DNA of 64,000 bases from Nematostella vectensis (GCF_932526225.1 NC_064046.1:7365219-7429218), one strand, 5' to 3'; numbered from the stretch's first letter, positions 33,701 to 52,064 are shown. Notes: generated from the sequence alone by a model not told the origin. Translations and numbers: made by a program.

Positions 33701-34642
33701 ACATAAGCCCTTATGGTTTTTATGTGACCTTTTACCTTGCAATTTTTTTCTGTAGTTACTTATGCAGTCCAATTGTAATTATGGCAAACAAATAAAATGA
33801 ATCAAGCATAATAAAAAATTATTTGCTGTTCACTAGCTTGTTGGGGAAACTTAGATGTATAATTATTGTATTAAATTGACATGAGAAATGTTTGCTTTTT
33901 ACGCCTATATCTGCAGTAAGCAGTAAACATAAACAGTATTCAATTTTTCAAAGTCACCAGCTTGCAGAGGTCTTATTTCTACAAAGTCCACGATCAACTG
34001 ATGCATTCACGGGGGTGAGGCCGTTGATAGTATAACTCATTAGCAAAGCATGCAAGGAGGAGGGGAATTCCCCCTCCCCCCAGTGTATATTTCATTGGAA
34101 AATATAAAAACGATTATATTGAGGCAAGCTATAGTTTCCTTTGTGAGCCCCTTAGAGCTGGTGTGTGTATGTTGTTGGGTACTAGCTAATAATATTTCTC
34201 CGATCGTAGGGATCTACGCGGACTTTGAAAAATCAAAACATTTAAAATAATCGAACTCGCAATTTCTCACAGTGTAAACAAATACATCAAGGGCTATTAA
34301 TCAAAAATCGAGTCGCAAAAAATAAAAAAAGCATACACCATTGTACGACAACATATATCAATATGTAAGCAGTAACTACACTTCACCTGGCTTTGAGCTG
34401 ACGACAGCTAAAGACGTCTCGCCATTCTCGACCATCTTGTCTGAATCATCAACATCAGGAAATGGAACTTCGGCCACAAAAACATTATTCCTTCCTCTAC
34501 TTGAGTGACCTTTTTTCCCACTAAAAGACTTATCCTTTATTTTGCTTTCAGCTTTTGTTGTTTCTTCATCAGTATGTTTCGTCTGAACGAAGTTTTTAAA
34601 AGAAAACGGATTCTCTTCTTCCGGTTCGACACCATCCGCCAT
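15716..34642 (-). CDS. ENTR1: ENTR1 (endosome-associated trafficking regulator 1), eight exons
   Basis: Exons in transcript order: 34642-34387, 24294-24197, 22897-22649, 19714-19641, 19569-19458, 19385-19323, 16473-16337, 15815-15716. All phases match (1,0,0,2,0,0,2), and the total is 1089 nt = 362 residues plus TGA. ENTR1 is a coiled-coil adaptor involved in endosome-to-membrane recycling and cytokinesis in mammals. Identity rests on the N-P-F-S-F-K-N-F motif, the central coiled coil (residues ~190-285; L-R-E-D-N-E-R-L, V-E-K-N-L-E-L-T-T, R-A-E-T-T-V-T-K-L-K) and the C-terminus S-G-V-E-T-L-K-F-V with Y-I-D-R-I-T-E-V, which align with the vertebrate protein as I remember it. The NPF motif occurs twice here, N11 in exon 1 and N95 in exon 2. 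Exon 6 could end at 19329 instead (CAG|gttaag). Introns 1, 2, 3 and 6 are largely tandem repeats and transposons. Confidence 0.88.
15800..15960 (-). repeat. Repeated copies of the ENTR1 last-exon acceptor
   Basis: About four copies of a ~40-45 bp unit containing, on the minus strand, 'catttcccttgtagggacc'. The proximal copy is the real acceptor (cccttgtag|G at 15815) and carries the first exon bases with it. The others lie upstream in intron 7. Confidence 0.85.
16555..18045. repeat. 57-bp minisatellite in ENTR1 intron 6
   Basis: About 27 copies of a 57-bp unit (tagatcatggagtatgtacg, cttagcatgtacgccaag, taaggtacgttattgttgc). Shorter copies lack the cttagcatgt block. The array ends about 80 bp from the exon 7 acceptor. 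Confidence 0.97.
18140..18245. repeat. Copy of a 'GCCAGCA/TGCTGGC' dyad-rich repeat
   Basis: The stretch 'actcgccagcaccagccagc' to 'cgccagcattctttgtccag' resembles the palindrome-rich sequence at 34.9-36.0 kb. It lies between two minisatellites of intron 6. Confidence 0.55.
18285..19312. repeat. 50-bp minisatellite in ENTR1 intron 6
   Basis: About 20 head-to-tail copies of a 50-bp unit (caaggtaaagaaccaaacgg, cgcgtaatcagtcatgtgga, cacgatacga) with few substitutions. The array ends about 12 bp from the exon 6 donor at 19323, so it touches the splice site region. Confidence 0.97.
19870..22600. repeat. 25-bp minisatellite in ENTR1 intron 3, split by an insertion
   Basis: Copies of a 25-bp unit (acctggtcttgtgcctggtg + tcact) run from about 19870 to 20001 and from 20795 to about 22600, roughly 75 in all, decaying towards both ends. 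On the ENTR1 strand each unit presents CCAG|GTAATG or CCAG|GTAGTG, close to the genuine exon 3 donor CCAG|GTATGG at 22649. Confidence 0.96.
20002..20794. mobile_element. 793-bp terminal-inverted-repeat element inside the minisatellite
   Basis: Ends are inverted: left ggggtcgttt, right aaacgacccc, with further inverted pairs inside (cccggtaa/ttaccggg motifs). Removing it together with one copy of CTG restores the repeat unit (ctac-ctg-gtcttg), so it appears to have inserted with a 3-bp CTG target duplication. It has no coding capacity for a transposase. Confidence 0.8.
23019..23505 (-). mobile_element. 3' end of a non-LTR retrotransposon (reverse transcriptase C-terminus)
   Basis: On the minus strand, 23500-23139 encodes L-I-R-S-V-L-E-Y-A-A-P-V-W, then a segment with V-Q-R-K-A-I-R-I-I-Y, and stops. 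This is the thumb/C-terminal signature of CR1/L2/Jockey-type LINE reverse transcriptases. About 90 bp further, at 23022-23047, is an (att)n tail, typical of a LINE 3' end. The copy is strongly 5' truncated and lies in ENTR1 intron 2, fused at its 5' side to a minisatellite. Confidence 0.8.
23505..24190. repeat. 33-bp minisatellite in ENTR1 intron 2
   Basis: About 21 copies of a 33-bp unit (cattcatcccatagtatgga + tgggacgctatgc). It starts within about 15 bp of the exon 2 donor (24197). A run of variant units recurs about 429 bp (13 units) apart. Frames are open on both strands (11-residue periodicity W-H-S-V-P-S-I), an artefact of the period being a multiple of three. Confidence 0.96.
24330..24600 (+). 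mobile_element. Candidate tRNA-derived SINE
   Basis: The sequence has an A-box-like block (tagcttagtggtacggg, ~24338) and a B-box-like block (ggtacgaaccc, ~24381) with tRNA-like spacing, followed by ~200 bp of non-tRNA sequence. It lacks a clean cloverleaf, so a SINE head is more likely than a functional tRNA gene. Confidence 0.5.
24700..25512 (+). mobile_element. TTAA-type inverted-repeat element, copy 1 (5' truncated)
   Basis: Homologous over most of its length to 32200-32990 and 60583-61592 (shared stretches such as 'cattgtgttttgaggc' and 'ggtatctatttgtgtcttga'). It ends 'gggtcaatgggttaa' like the complete copy. A short foldback (25271-25372) is inserted within it. Confidence 0.8.
25271..25372. 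repeat. Short foldback repeat, copy 1
   Basis: 'acaccaaaaactgaaattcg' is followed about 60 bp later by its inverse 'cgaattccagttcttggtgt'. Related sequence occurs at 31040-31085 and 50165-50232. Confidence 0.75.
25688..26299. repeat. 9/18/27-bp compound minisatellite in ENTR1 intron 1
   Basis: Units 'gaactagta' and 'gaacatcgt' combine, mostly as 27-bp units (about 23). One substitution only (gaaccagta) is visible. All periods are multiples of 9, so both strands read as long ORFs; these are not genes. Confidence 0.97.
26300..30980. other. Middle of ENTR1 intron 1, no feature seen
   Basis: About 4.7 kb of unique AT-rich sequence. A 91-codon minus-strand ORF (28376-28651) has one hydrophobic stretch but no recognisable family or neighbouring splice partner. 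I support no gene here. Confidence 0.5.
30985..31085. repeat. Foldback repeat, copy 2
   Basis: Contains 'caatacactaaaaactggta' and 'ttcgactcgaccaaattttcg', matching the foldback at 25271-25372, plus the inverse of its flank (ccgtgttcgtaaatcagaag). It directly precedes the 36-bp array. Confidence 0.65.
31088..32176. repeat. 36-bp minisatellite in ENTR1 intron 1
   Basis: About 30 copies of a 36-bp unit (cctgtacctcccataactgg + attcagagttcgattc). A rare variant (attacctg) recurs at 31313 and 31817, 504 bp or 14 units apart with the same neighbouring variants, so a 14-unit block was duplicated. The 390-codon plus ORF (12-residue period) is an artefact. Confidence 0.97.
32200..32990 (+). mobile_element. 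TTAA-type inverted-repeat element, copy 2 (5' truncated)
   Basis: Same family as 60583-61592. The 3' end reads 'gatcaatgggtta' then g, so the terminal TTAA is altered. The 5' end is lost against the 36-bp array. Confidence 0.8.
32991..34386. other. 5' part of ENTR1 intron 1, no feature seen
   Basis: Unique AT-rich sequence up to the exon 1 donor at 34387. No exon or repeat was recognised. Confidence 0.5.
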
Positions 34643-34646
34643 CTTT
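34634..34646 (-). promoter_or_regulatory. TISU/YY1-like element at the ENTR1 start codon
   Basis: On the minus strand the start codon lies in AAAGATGGCGGAT, close to the TISU consensus SAASATGGCGGC, which also binds YY1. In mammals this element directs scanning-free initiation on mRNAs with very short 5' UTRs. It supports this ATG as the start and predicts transcription beginning within tens of bases. Confidence 0.55.
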
Positions 34647-34879
34647 TATTGATGGGGAAACCCACTGTGCAGTAAAAATCGCTGGCCCATGCAGGTTTGT
34701 GGCTGTGACGTCATAACCTCACCAATCGCAAATGTTTTGCGGTTGTAAAATTCCGAATAAAATGCATTTTAACCTGGTGTGAGGGGAGTGCCTCAGGTAC
34801 AGTGTGTTGACGCACCCATGAAAACAGGACCGGCTGTCAGTCAGCACTGCTCTGGCGCTAAGAAATCTTTGTTATTTGA

Positions 34880-36060
34880 ACGTGGTAGGTTGAGTCTTGC
34901 CTCGGTTGACTAGACCGAGCAAATGCGGAATGCCCTGAGCCCTGTGCAAACTGCACCAGCACCAGCCAGCATTCCTGGCGAAGCAATGCATTGCTGGCGG
35001 AGAGCTGGGCCGGAGTTAGGCCGGTGTGCCAACTGCCCCAACAAATGGCCAGCACGTTTGTTAATAACAAGTTCACGCGTGATTGGCGTTTGATGCATGA
35101 CGGGACCAAAGGCAACCGAAGACTCTATCATTTCACTTGTGTTTGTCTTTGTAATCTTTGTTTATCGAGGGTAGCAAATTTAACCGAACATTCAGTTTTC
35201 TAACATATGGCCCTCGGTTAGTAACACTGTCACTGGGGTCACGGTCAGAGGGTTTATTGTGTCCCCAGTGGTTCTTTTACGTCCCTTCGGTTTTCAAAAA
35301 GCAACAAAAGATTCCGCTGGATTGCGGTTAAATTCGGGTCTGTTTGTCCCTGATGAAGTAGCGGTCGTCATTTTACCACTACGAGTGAGAAGCGGACGAT
35401 AAAAAAACAATGAATTTAATCTGATAATTAAAAAGTAGCACGTGGGATTGTGTTCTGCATGATACATTTCAGTCATATATCGTTTTCACGACCAAAAATT
35501 TGCGGTGTTTTCTTTGATTATAGATGCGGTGACGTTTATTCTATTTGAAATGACAGCAAGTATTCGGACGCGAGCCATTTTTTTTCTATGAAAACGATGC
35601 AAATGTGCCCAGCATTGCTGGGCGCAAACTGCTCCAGCAAAGCTGTGATATTCTCGAATGACCACGAGACAAAGGAGATGCTGGCAAAGTGCTGGCCAAA
35701 AGTTAAGCCCCGTGCCGTGCAAACTGCGCCAGCACCTGTCAGCATTGCTGGCGAATTCTTGCTCGACTGACCACAAGACAAAGTAAACGTCAGAAAGTCT
35801 ATCCCCCATTTCCTTTGTCCTATAGTCAGTCAAGCGAAAATTCGCCAGCAATGCTGGCAGGTGCTGGCGCAGTTTGCGCGGGACTTTAGAACTCAATCAA
35901 AATTTCGCCAACACCTTCCAACACGGTGTTCAAACTGCGCCAGCGTTGCTGGGCCAAGTCTAGTCAGCGTCTCACCAGCAATGCTGGCGCAGTTTCCACA
36001 GCGACATTCTACAAGGTGAGAAAGCGCCAGCCCGTTCGTCAACAATTTCAAACTGCTACC
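34880..36060. repeat. Dyad-rich repeat region with TGCCAGCAnnGCTGGCG motifs
   Basis: The motif 'ccagcattgctggcg' and variants recur about ten times at ~34955, 34970, 35610, 35740, 35850 and 35940-35990, separated by 'aaactgcgccagcacc' type sequence in both orientations. Each is a small palindrome. This is probably a nested or decayed MITE family, and it reappears at 18140-18245. No gene is visible from 34643 to 36770. Confidence 0.65.
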
Positions 36061-36772
36061 GCTTTCCGTTATTCGGAAGAACGGAATTACATTGTGCTCG
36101 TAGGAGCTCAAATAAATGGTAGATATTTTTGGGGTCCGCATTTTTAGATAGTCATTATATAAGCAAAGATGCCTCCTTGTAAAAGTCGGATAGGGACAAA
36201 GCGATGGAGAGGGGTGGTATAAGCCGGGAAAGACATAAAATATTACTTCAAGTCACAAATGTTATTATCTTTTCTACATCCGTATTTTTAATGTTTAAAT
36301 AAAAAACAAACACACTCTCACAAATATTGCATTTTATTGCTAAAAGAATGTTTGGTGTACGTGTCACAGAGAATTATGACATGGAATAATCATTGTTTCA
36401 ATGGTGAGGAGGCCTGGGCACTGTAGCGGGATCAGTTCTGTCCCATTTTAAGCCCAGCGGTTACCAAATGACCATGTTTCTAGTATCATTCATTGTACCC
36501 CCCTAGAAGCGGCTCTCTTACCGCCGTTTGCTTTACGAGACTGTTTAAATCGCAAATACTGTTCCGTCAATCCCGGCCTAAACTTTTTCTCCTTTACTGA
36601 ACGAACAGAATGGACTATTCACTCTTCTAAAAAGAATAAATAATGATTGGAAACAGTCTCTAAAGTTTTATGCTCTTTTTCCAAACACAGTCTTAATGTC
36701 TAACACCCGTGATTGGCGGAACAAGGAAAAGGAACAAGAAAGGTTTGGACTTTGTTCGTCGTATGCCAGGGT

Positions 36773-36993
36773 TATTGTAATGCCAGGGTTATTGTAATGC
36801 CAGGGTTATTGTAATGCCAGGGTTATTGTAATGCCAGGGTTATTGTAATGCCAGGGTTATTTTAACGCCAGGGTTATTTTAACGCCAGGGTTATTTTAAC
36901 GCCAGGGTTATTGTAATGCCAGGGTTATTGTAATGCCAGGGTTATTGTAATGCCAGGGTTATTGTAATGCCAGGGTTATTGTAATGCCAACTC
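36773..36993. repeat. 17-bp array
   Basis: Thirteen copies of 'gccagggttattgtaat', with three consecutive variants (gttattttaac) in the middle. It lies 3' of PRPF3. Confidence 0.95.
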
Positions 36994-37057
36994 CCCATCA
37001 CACTTGAGACAGGCTGTCCCTTCTCTCTCGTAACTATCCTCCCATTTGATTTTGGTA

Positions 37058-37303
37058 CACGTAACAGTCAAGCTCGGTTCCGATTGGCTTAATCCTCTGT
37101 CCCTTCAAGGTCAAGCTCGGTTCCGATTGGCTTAATCCTCTGTCCCTTCAAGGTCAATCTCGGTTCCGATTGGCTTAATCCTCCGTCCCTTCAAGGTCAA
37201 GCTCGGTTCCGATTGGCTTAATCCTCCGTCCCTTCAAGGTCAAGCTCGGTTCCGATTGGCTTAATCCTCCATCCCTTCAAGGTCAAGCTAGGTTCCGATT
37301 GGC

Positions 37304-37328
<25 letters not shown>
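37058..37328 (-). repeat. 43-bp array containing the PRPF3 stop codon
   Basis: About six copies of a 43-bp unit (ggcttaatcctccgtccctt + caaggtcaagctcggttccgatt). The last copy on the right is the real 3' end of PRPF3: on the minus strand cttgaagggacggaggattaa encodes L-E-G-T-E-D-stop. The remaining copies lie in the 3' UTR or flank. Confidence 0.95.
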
Positions 37329-46295
<8,967 letters not shown>

Positions 46296-46902
46296 GCCCG
46301 TAGTTGTGGATAAAACAGTGTGCCTCTATTCTAGGAAGAAATATTGAACCATGCTTTAGCCGCCATTTTGAAACGCAAGTATAACGTCGCGCGCATGTGC
46401 AGAGCGTGTATGTGCTGCGTTTATTGCTGGCTCACAAAATACACAGCCCTCCCGGAATCCTAAGAAAGTAGAAAGAATATTTTTCGAATGTTGTGAAAGA
46501 AAGTAAATTACTGGATTATTGGTAAAATAAAGCAACTATTGCTGGCAAAATCTGCCGGTTTTACATTAACAATATAATTACCTCACATAGGTATAAATTT
46601 ATAAAATAACTAAGCGTTCCCAAATAAGTAAAAAAATCACAGTTTTTTACAGCTAAAACATACAACAAAGAGCACTCTGGAATGATTTTTAATCATTAGT
46701 CGTACTGCTTTCATCATGACATCTCCCCTTTTTTCAGTTTTTTTTATCGTCAATGTTGTGACCGGGATAGTCTGGGTTCTAATAGGGAGGGGTGGTCACG
46801 CCGAGTCTCGACTCAAAAGCTTCGGCCATTGCAGTCGCTGTGCAAGTTTACGATCGTAAAACTCCGAATAATCCAGTACACCACCCTCCCCAACAAACAG
46901 CG
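46296..46902. promoter_or_regulatory. Bidirectional promoter interval, PRPF3 (-) and coiled-coil gene (+)
   Basis: The start codons of the two divergent genes are 607 bp apart. A YY1-type site (gccgccattttg, 46359-46370) lies 64 bp upstream of the PRPF3 ATG on its sense strand as CAAAATGGCGGC. No TATA box stands out. Confidence 0.6.
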
Positions 46903-48698
46903 ATGAGTGAGACAGAGACTGCAGTGGAGAATGCTGAAGACAGCGTCGCCAAAGAGCCCGAAGTAGCTGAGGAGCCGGCGAAAGAACAAGAACCACCGAG
47001 CGATTTGCCAGACACTGCACTCGAACAACCAGCCGAGGCCAGTACTGACAAAAACGGTGAGACAGAGGTAGTAGTAGAGCCACCAAAGAAGAGACAGAAG
47101 AAAACTAAGACCCCCCAAAAAGCCCTGATAGAGCCAATTCCTAACGATCGCTACCCGTTTGCTAGAAGTCGAGGAATCAGGATCTTTAGCGATCGCGAGA
47201 TTGAATCCCAGGACGCGGAGATGACAAGGGAATACTGGACTTTCTGGAACATGACGGCAGAGGAGTTATGCAGTGATCGGGCTTACAATGACTGGGGGAA
47301 GAGAGACCTCAAGCTTTATATTGACGCTGCGTGGATCATCCACAAAACCTACATGCAAGAGGTACTCGAGAGACAGCTAGCCGAAGGTTTGACAGAACTA
47401 AACGAGAAACATGGCTACGCAGAACTTCCTCAACGACTCAAGACTCAAGACCAGAACGTGACCACATGTCTTTCAAAGGTAACACTGCATATTACCATGA
47501 TTCTTTTTTTACTACTTGTGTATTTTATATCGATTGTTTGTTTTACCAGTTTTGGTTGAATTTATCAGGACCTCTCAGACATTGTTTACATTGACACAAA
47601 AGTGAAGCTTGTTTATTCATTGTCATTGTGTTCGTTCATTGGGTTCAGGGGAGGGCATTCAGGGGGGGGGGTATTGTGAGCAGTTTATATCTAAATAGAA
47701 TTGTCTGATTTATGGCCAAACAGCCCCCCCCAATCTTAATCCTGGCTACATACCTGTCGGCTCAACCCTTTTTTGTGACCCATTTTCATCAAGCATAAAA
47801 GGGTCATTTTTGTAGAAGTTTGTTCTTTCAAAAATTCAAGTGCAAAGGCAAAAAAAGTGCTTGATCTTTTTGCTTTTATATGGATTATGATTCTCACTTC
47901 TGTTGCACTTTCACTCGCACGTCTGTGACAGTTATAATTATGCAAAATTTAAATAAAGATGTAAAGGTACACAATTATTTTTGATCTATCAGATAATTTT
48001 TAATATTTTTACTTTAAAAATACTGTATCTGCTTGAAGAATAACTAGGTTTGATACCTATGATATCAATACCTGAAACCCCCTTTCAGTAATTCCTGGCT
48101 GCATGTCAGAAGAAAAAGAACAAATGGAAAGGACAAGTTCTTCCCATAACCTTTTTTCTCTTTCAGCTACCATTTTGTCGTCCTAGCAAACACCAAGTGT
48201 GAGAAAGCATCCATTTCCATCCCCTAATTTTGGAAGGCTGTTGCAAAATTCTCAATATAATTTAGTAAATGATTTCATATATTTCATAAGATCAATAACT
48301 ACCGTAATGTGTGAAAAGTCACAGCCTAGCGTCATTGTTTAAAGCTGACTCCAATCTAAACATGATCAATTCTCTTGTATGTTCAATAGCTACAAGATGC
48401 AACTGCCAACTTGAACCAACTCAATTTAGAGTTGACCAAAGTGCGTGGCAAGCACCTCAATCTGAAGCAGCGTGTGACAGGAGAGGGTTATACACGGGAA
48501 GCTAAGGAGGAGGAGGTTCGGCAAAGCAATAGGCAGGTAGGCGAACTAGAGAAGAATCTGTATGAAGGCATGTCTGAGGTTAAACGTCATCAGGACTCTA
48601 TGAAAAAAGCGCTGAACAGAATGAAGAACTTAATTTTTAAAGCAAGATCAGACCGACCTGTACAGGATGCTTCAACATCCACTGCAGCTTGCATTTGA
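46903..48698 (+). CDS. Unrecognised nuclear-type coiled-coil protein, two exons
   Basis: Exons 46903-47478 and 48390-48698 (TGA) join in phase 0 across TTTCAAAG|gtaaca and tgttcaatag|CTA, giving 294 residues. Residues 1-58 are acidic and low complexity. Residues 60-69 (P-P-K-K-R-Q-K-K-T-K) form a probable nuclear localisation signal. Residues ~83-150 are a compact aromatic-rich segment (Y-P-F-A-R-S-R-G, Y-W-T-F-W, N-D-W-G-K-R-D, A-A-W-I-I-H-K-T-Y) that looks like a folded domain, but I do not know the family. Residues 150-275 are helical with heptad-like leucines (coiled coil). I chose the ATG at 46903; the frame is open to an earlier ATG at 46792, but that stretch falls in the presumed 5' UTR. 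It is divergent with PRPF3, so the two are probably co-expressed. Confidence 0.8.
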
Positions 48699-49307
48699 GG
48701 TGTATAGCTCTATGAAGTGAACCTTGACATTGATCCTTGTTCTTGATCTGTGCCAGCCATTTATTCCTCAGGATGAAAGGAGAATTCATTAGAACTTCGA
48801 GCATGGCATTGCCAAGCCCACAACCAAAAATCATGTGCCAGAAAAATTTAAATTATTTAACAAAGTTTTAGTTAGGAAATTGGTTAGGGTATAACTTGAA
48901 ATATAGTTAAATTAATTCTTTTACATGTACTATTCATATAATTGAATTGAATTGAAAACATTACCTTTTGGAGAATTCAAAATCAGTTTTAGAAGCGTCC
49001 ACACCCTTTTCTGGTACAAGATTGTTGACACCATTTGTGGAAACTGCTTGATGTTCTTCTGGATGTTGTCTTTAGGAAGACAAAAGGGACATGTCCCTGG
49101 CTGGTTACAAGAATCCAAGGTCCTATTTTAGAGTTATACACAGCTGGTGTTTTAAAAATAGACTTATTTTCTTTGAGAATAAGATTCACTTGATCCAGTC
49201 ATAGCTTCACTATTTCTTGTAAAATCTGTTATGTTGTTGTTATTATTATTATTTTATCATTGATAATATTGAATGCATGAAAACCAGGCCTCCATTGTGT
49301 AAGATGT
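48699..49307. other. 3' UTR of the coiled-coil gene
   Basis: Unique AT-rich sequence between the stop codon and the first canonical polyadenylation hexamer. No other feature was recognised. Confidence 0.5.
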
Positions 49308-49313
49308 AATAAA
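49308..49313 (+). terminator. Polyadenylation signal of the coiled-coil gene
   Basis: An aataaa hexamer is followed by a GT-rich stretch (tgtctctgtctctgttgt), the usual downstream element. It implies a ~610-nt 3' UTR. Confidence 0.6.
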
Positions 49314-51608
49314 GCACTTTATGTCTCTGTCTCTGTTGTAATCACTTTTTCGTGAAGATTAGCAAATATTTAACAGATATCCCTTAACACTGAATGGCTC
49401 GGGGCTAGTAGCTTATGAGACCTTACTTGGCACTATTCATTTAGTAAAAACACATGAGCGGGCACTTTTTCCATCTGATGGGGTATAACTACTAGTGGGT
49501 CAACCTAATCAGCCCATAACCACAATCATTTATTTCTTCATGGAGTGTGTTTGAGCACTCTTAGTAAAACATCCTGTTAATTATCAGAACCTCAACTGGT
49601 TGGATTAAGACACTTGATTGTTTGATTGATTGAAAATTTTGGGGAGCGAAAAGATTGTCCCTATTACCCCACCCCTGCTTAAGTCTTCTTCATATATGAA
49701 ACCATTATGCAGAAAGTTTATTATTATCCAATTATTTGTAAGGCAAGCAAATAATCTATCTGTTTACTGTAAACTTCGTGATATCGGAATATTCCAGCAG
49801 AGAAGTCATTTCTTTTTATTTTTTGTATATTTTTTCCTTATTTTTTCTTTATAATTGTTTAAGAATTGCTATGAGATTTTTTGCGGGCGCGCCAGGGGTC
49901 TCTTTGTCGCAGTAAATACTTTCCTGTACTCAAAGAGACCGTAAAGTTATTTGGCTAGATCTTGAAGGCTTTGCTTGGTACTTAGCGAATTGTTTTTCTT
50001 TTTCATAAAAGAACGTTTATTAAGATTTAACACCACAACTGTCAAGACCACAATGTCTCCAAGTGTGAGGGATAAAAGACCGTTAAAAGAACAAAATTGA
50101 AAAACATTTAATTCAAGCTTTGTCATATCGTGAGAACCAGCCACTAGAATAAAAAAGCAGACTGCCCTGAAGAAGTCTTATTAAAGACGAAGATTTGGCA
50201 GAGTCGATTTCCAGTTTTTGGTGTATTGTGAGAACCAGCCAGCCAGGCAGATACAAGACGTGACATTCCGCAAGACGTCTTCTTGGGTTCAAGTTCAGTT
50301 TTCGTTGTTGACTCGACGATGTCGCACTCCAAGAAATCGTCTCTCCTGATCCTAACTCTACTGCTTCCCATTTTCTCTGTTGGTTTATCTGGTCAATTCG
50401 TAACGGCCTTCTGGTTCCCGGGGAGAGTCGATCAAGTTCACTAAGTTTTCATCGAGGTGAAAGACTCCGGGGATCTCCAATTAAGGCTGCCCTAGTCGCT
50501 GACGATTTTTCGTGTATTCGGGAATGCACCCGGGAGAGTCGTGCCCAGGACAACGTGTCGCTCAGTCAACTTCAGAAAGATCAAAGAAACGAACAGACTC
50601 CACCTATGCGAACTCATGGCTGCTACTGAGAAGTCTCTTGCACATGACGAACAGTGGGACTCGGTAATCGTTTTTCCTCGGGTAGCTCATACTTGCGCAC
50701 ATGCCAAGCAATCATTAAGATTCTATTTACTACCAACCTAGCTTTGCATTTTTTCTCTATTCTGAACAAAATAAAATGCAGAGGTCTCCTAAAACATTGA
50801 TTCGTTATTACGAATCGCCTGTTATGAAAAATAAAAAAAAAATTTGTCGATGCACAAAATAGCATAAACAAATTATCATAAAAAAAAGAAGATCGTGAAC
50901 TTCCTTGAAGTAACAATAGACCTAAACACAGGTAAATTTAAACCATACTCCAAAGCCAGCGAATATACCACAATACGTGCACAGTAGTCCAACGGATATG
51001 TGCAGATTTTACCTTGAATTGCGCACTTTTTGCTAAAGTTATCAATTTCAGCATAGTGATAGTTTTTGATACCTCTTACAAGATAGGCTATAGAGCCAAG
51101 CTCAGTTCGGCTTTAATTTCTGATTAATAATGAATATTGATTTGGCCGCCATTTTGAACCGGAAGTAAACTAACTTTTTCCAAAAAAATAAATAAACTCG
51201 CACATTTTAAGAAAGATTACTCATAGACAAATAAAATATAGGTCAGAGAATGCATCTAAACAAAAGAACTCTTAAAGTAACAAGATTTTTTTAATTTTTG
51301 TAACTTTTAGGGTGACAGCGATTTTGAACAGAGTAAATACTGGCACGCTTGTTTTACTTTGCGCCTTTAAACAAAAATATAAAAAAAACTTGTTTCAGGA
51401 GTAGTTTAGGGTCATCTTTTCAAGATAAGCTATGGAGCCAAAAGAAAATCTGATTTAATCACGGATTATCTTGGGATACCAAAATGGCCGATAATTTAAT
51501 CCGAAAGTGAAAAGAAGACACAAGCAACTGCTTATGCGACAAGCCTGGTGGGGATACCAAGTACCCCGGGAGCGGGCCGCTCCACCTATTGACTTCAACG
51601 TCTGTAAA
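49314..51608. other. Intergenic region with a foldback copy
   Basis: Mostly unique AT-rich sequence. 50165-50232 contains a third copy of the foldback seen at 25.3 and 31.0 kb (ccagtttttggtgtattgtg). 49889-49932 is a small hairpin (ggtctctttg ... caaagagacc). A YY1-like 'ggccgccattttgaaccgg' occurs at ~51142 without an adjacent gene. A tiny secreted-peptide candidate is listed separately. Confidence 0.5.
50319..50444 (+). CDS. Candidate 41-aa secreted peptide (speculative)
   Basis: A short ORF starts M-S-H-S-K-K then a strongly hydrophobic core (L-L-I-L-T-L-L-L-P-I-F) and a plausible signal-peptidase site (S-V-G-L-S-G), followed by only 16 residues ending in F-W-F-P-G-R-V-D-Q-V-H. The architecture matches a signal peptide plus a short mature segment. 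A G-R pair could be an amidation/processing site, which is inference. A second frame remains open across it and downstream to about 50640 with two cysteines, so a frameshifted or spliced longer product is possible. No family is recognised. Confidence 0.25.
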   Translation: MSHSKKSSLLILTLLLPIFSVGLSGQFVTAFWFPGRVDQVH

Positions 51609-51774
51609 CAGCGGCGTAGCCAGAATTTTTAACAGGAGGGGGCCCAAAAGGCCATTTCAAGGCATTTTTTTCCTGTATTTTAGATGATTTCTCATACATT
51701 TACTTTATTTTTTGCTGCTAGAAGGGGGGGGGGGGGGGGCGGACCCCTGGGCCACCCCCCTGGCTACGCCCCTG
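51609..51774. mobile_element. MITE with CAGNGGCGTAGCCAG ends
   Basis: Left end 'cagcggcgtagccag' is the inverse of the right end 'ctggctacgcccctg'. Both are flanked by GTAAA (51604-51608 and 51775-51779), an apparent target duplication. The interior contains a poly-G run. Elements with this kind of terminus are widespread in invertebrates and fish. Confidence 0.85.
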
Positions 51775-52064
51775 GTAAACGACCGCACACATGTGTGCAA
51801 GTGCTACAAGATGAACAGTTTCTAACAGTAGGAACTGTTAATCTGGTGGCCTCGGGTGTGCACTTATCACTCTTCTTGCCTGTCTTCCTTTTTCTACAGA
51901 AGAGTCAAAGGAGTATCTCGCCAATTAGAATTTCACTCATTTACAGGTGATACTATAAACTGTCGTGCGGGTAGGGGGAAAGGCAGTACTTGCTGTATTC
52001 CCTGAAGCCCCAGATGGTCTTCGACAGCTAGCCTTCAGGCCAGTTAAGATAAAAGACAGAATGT

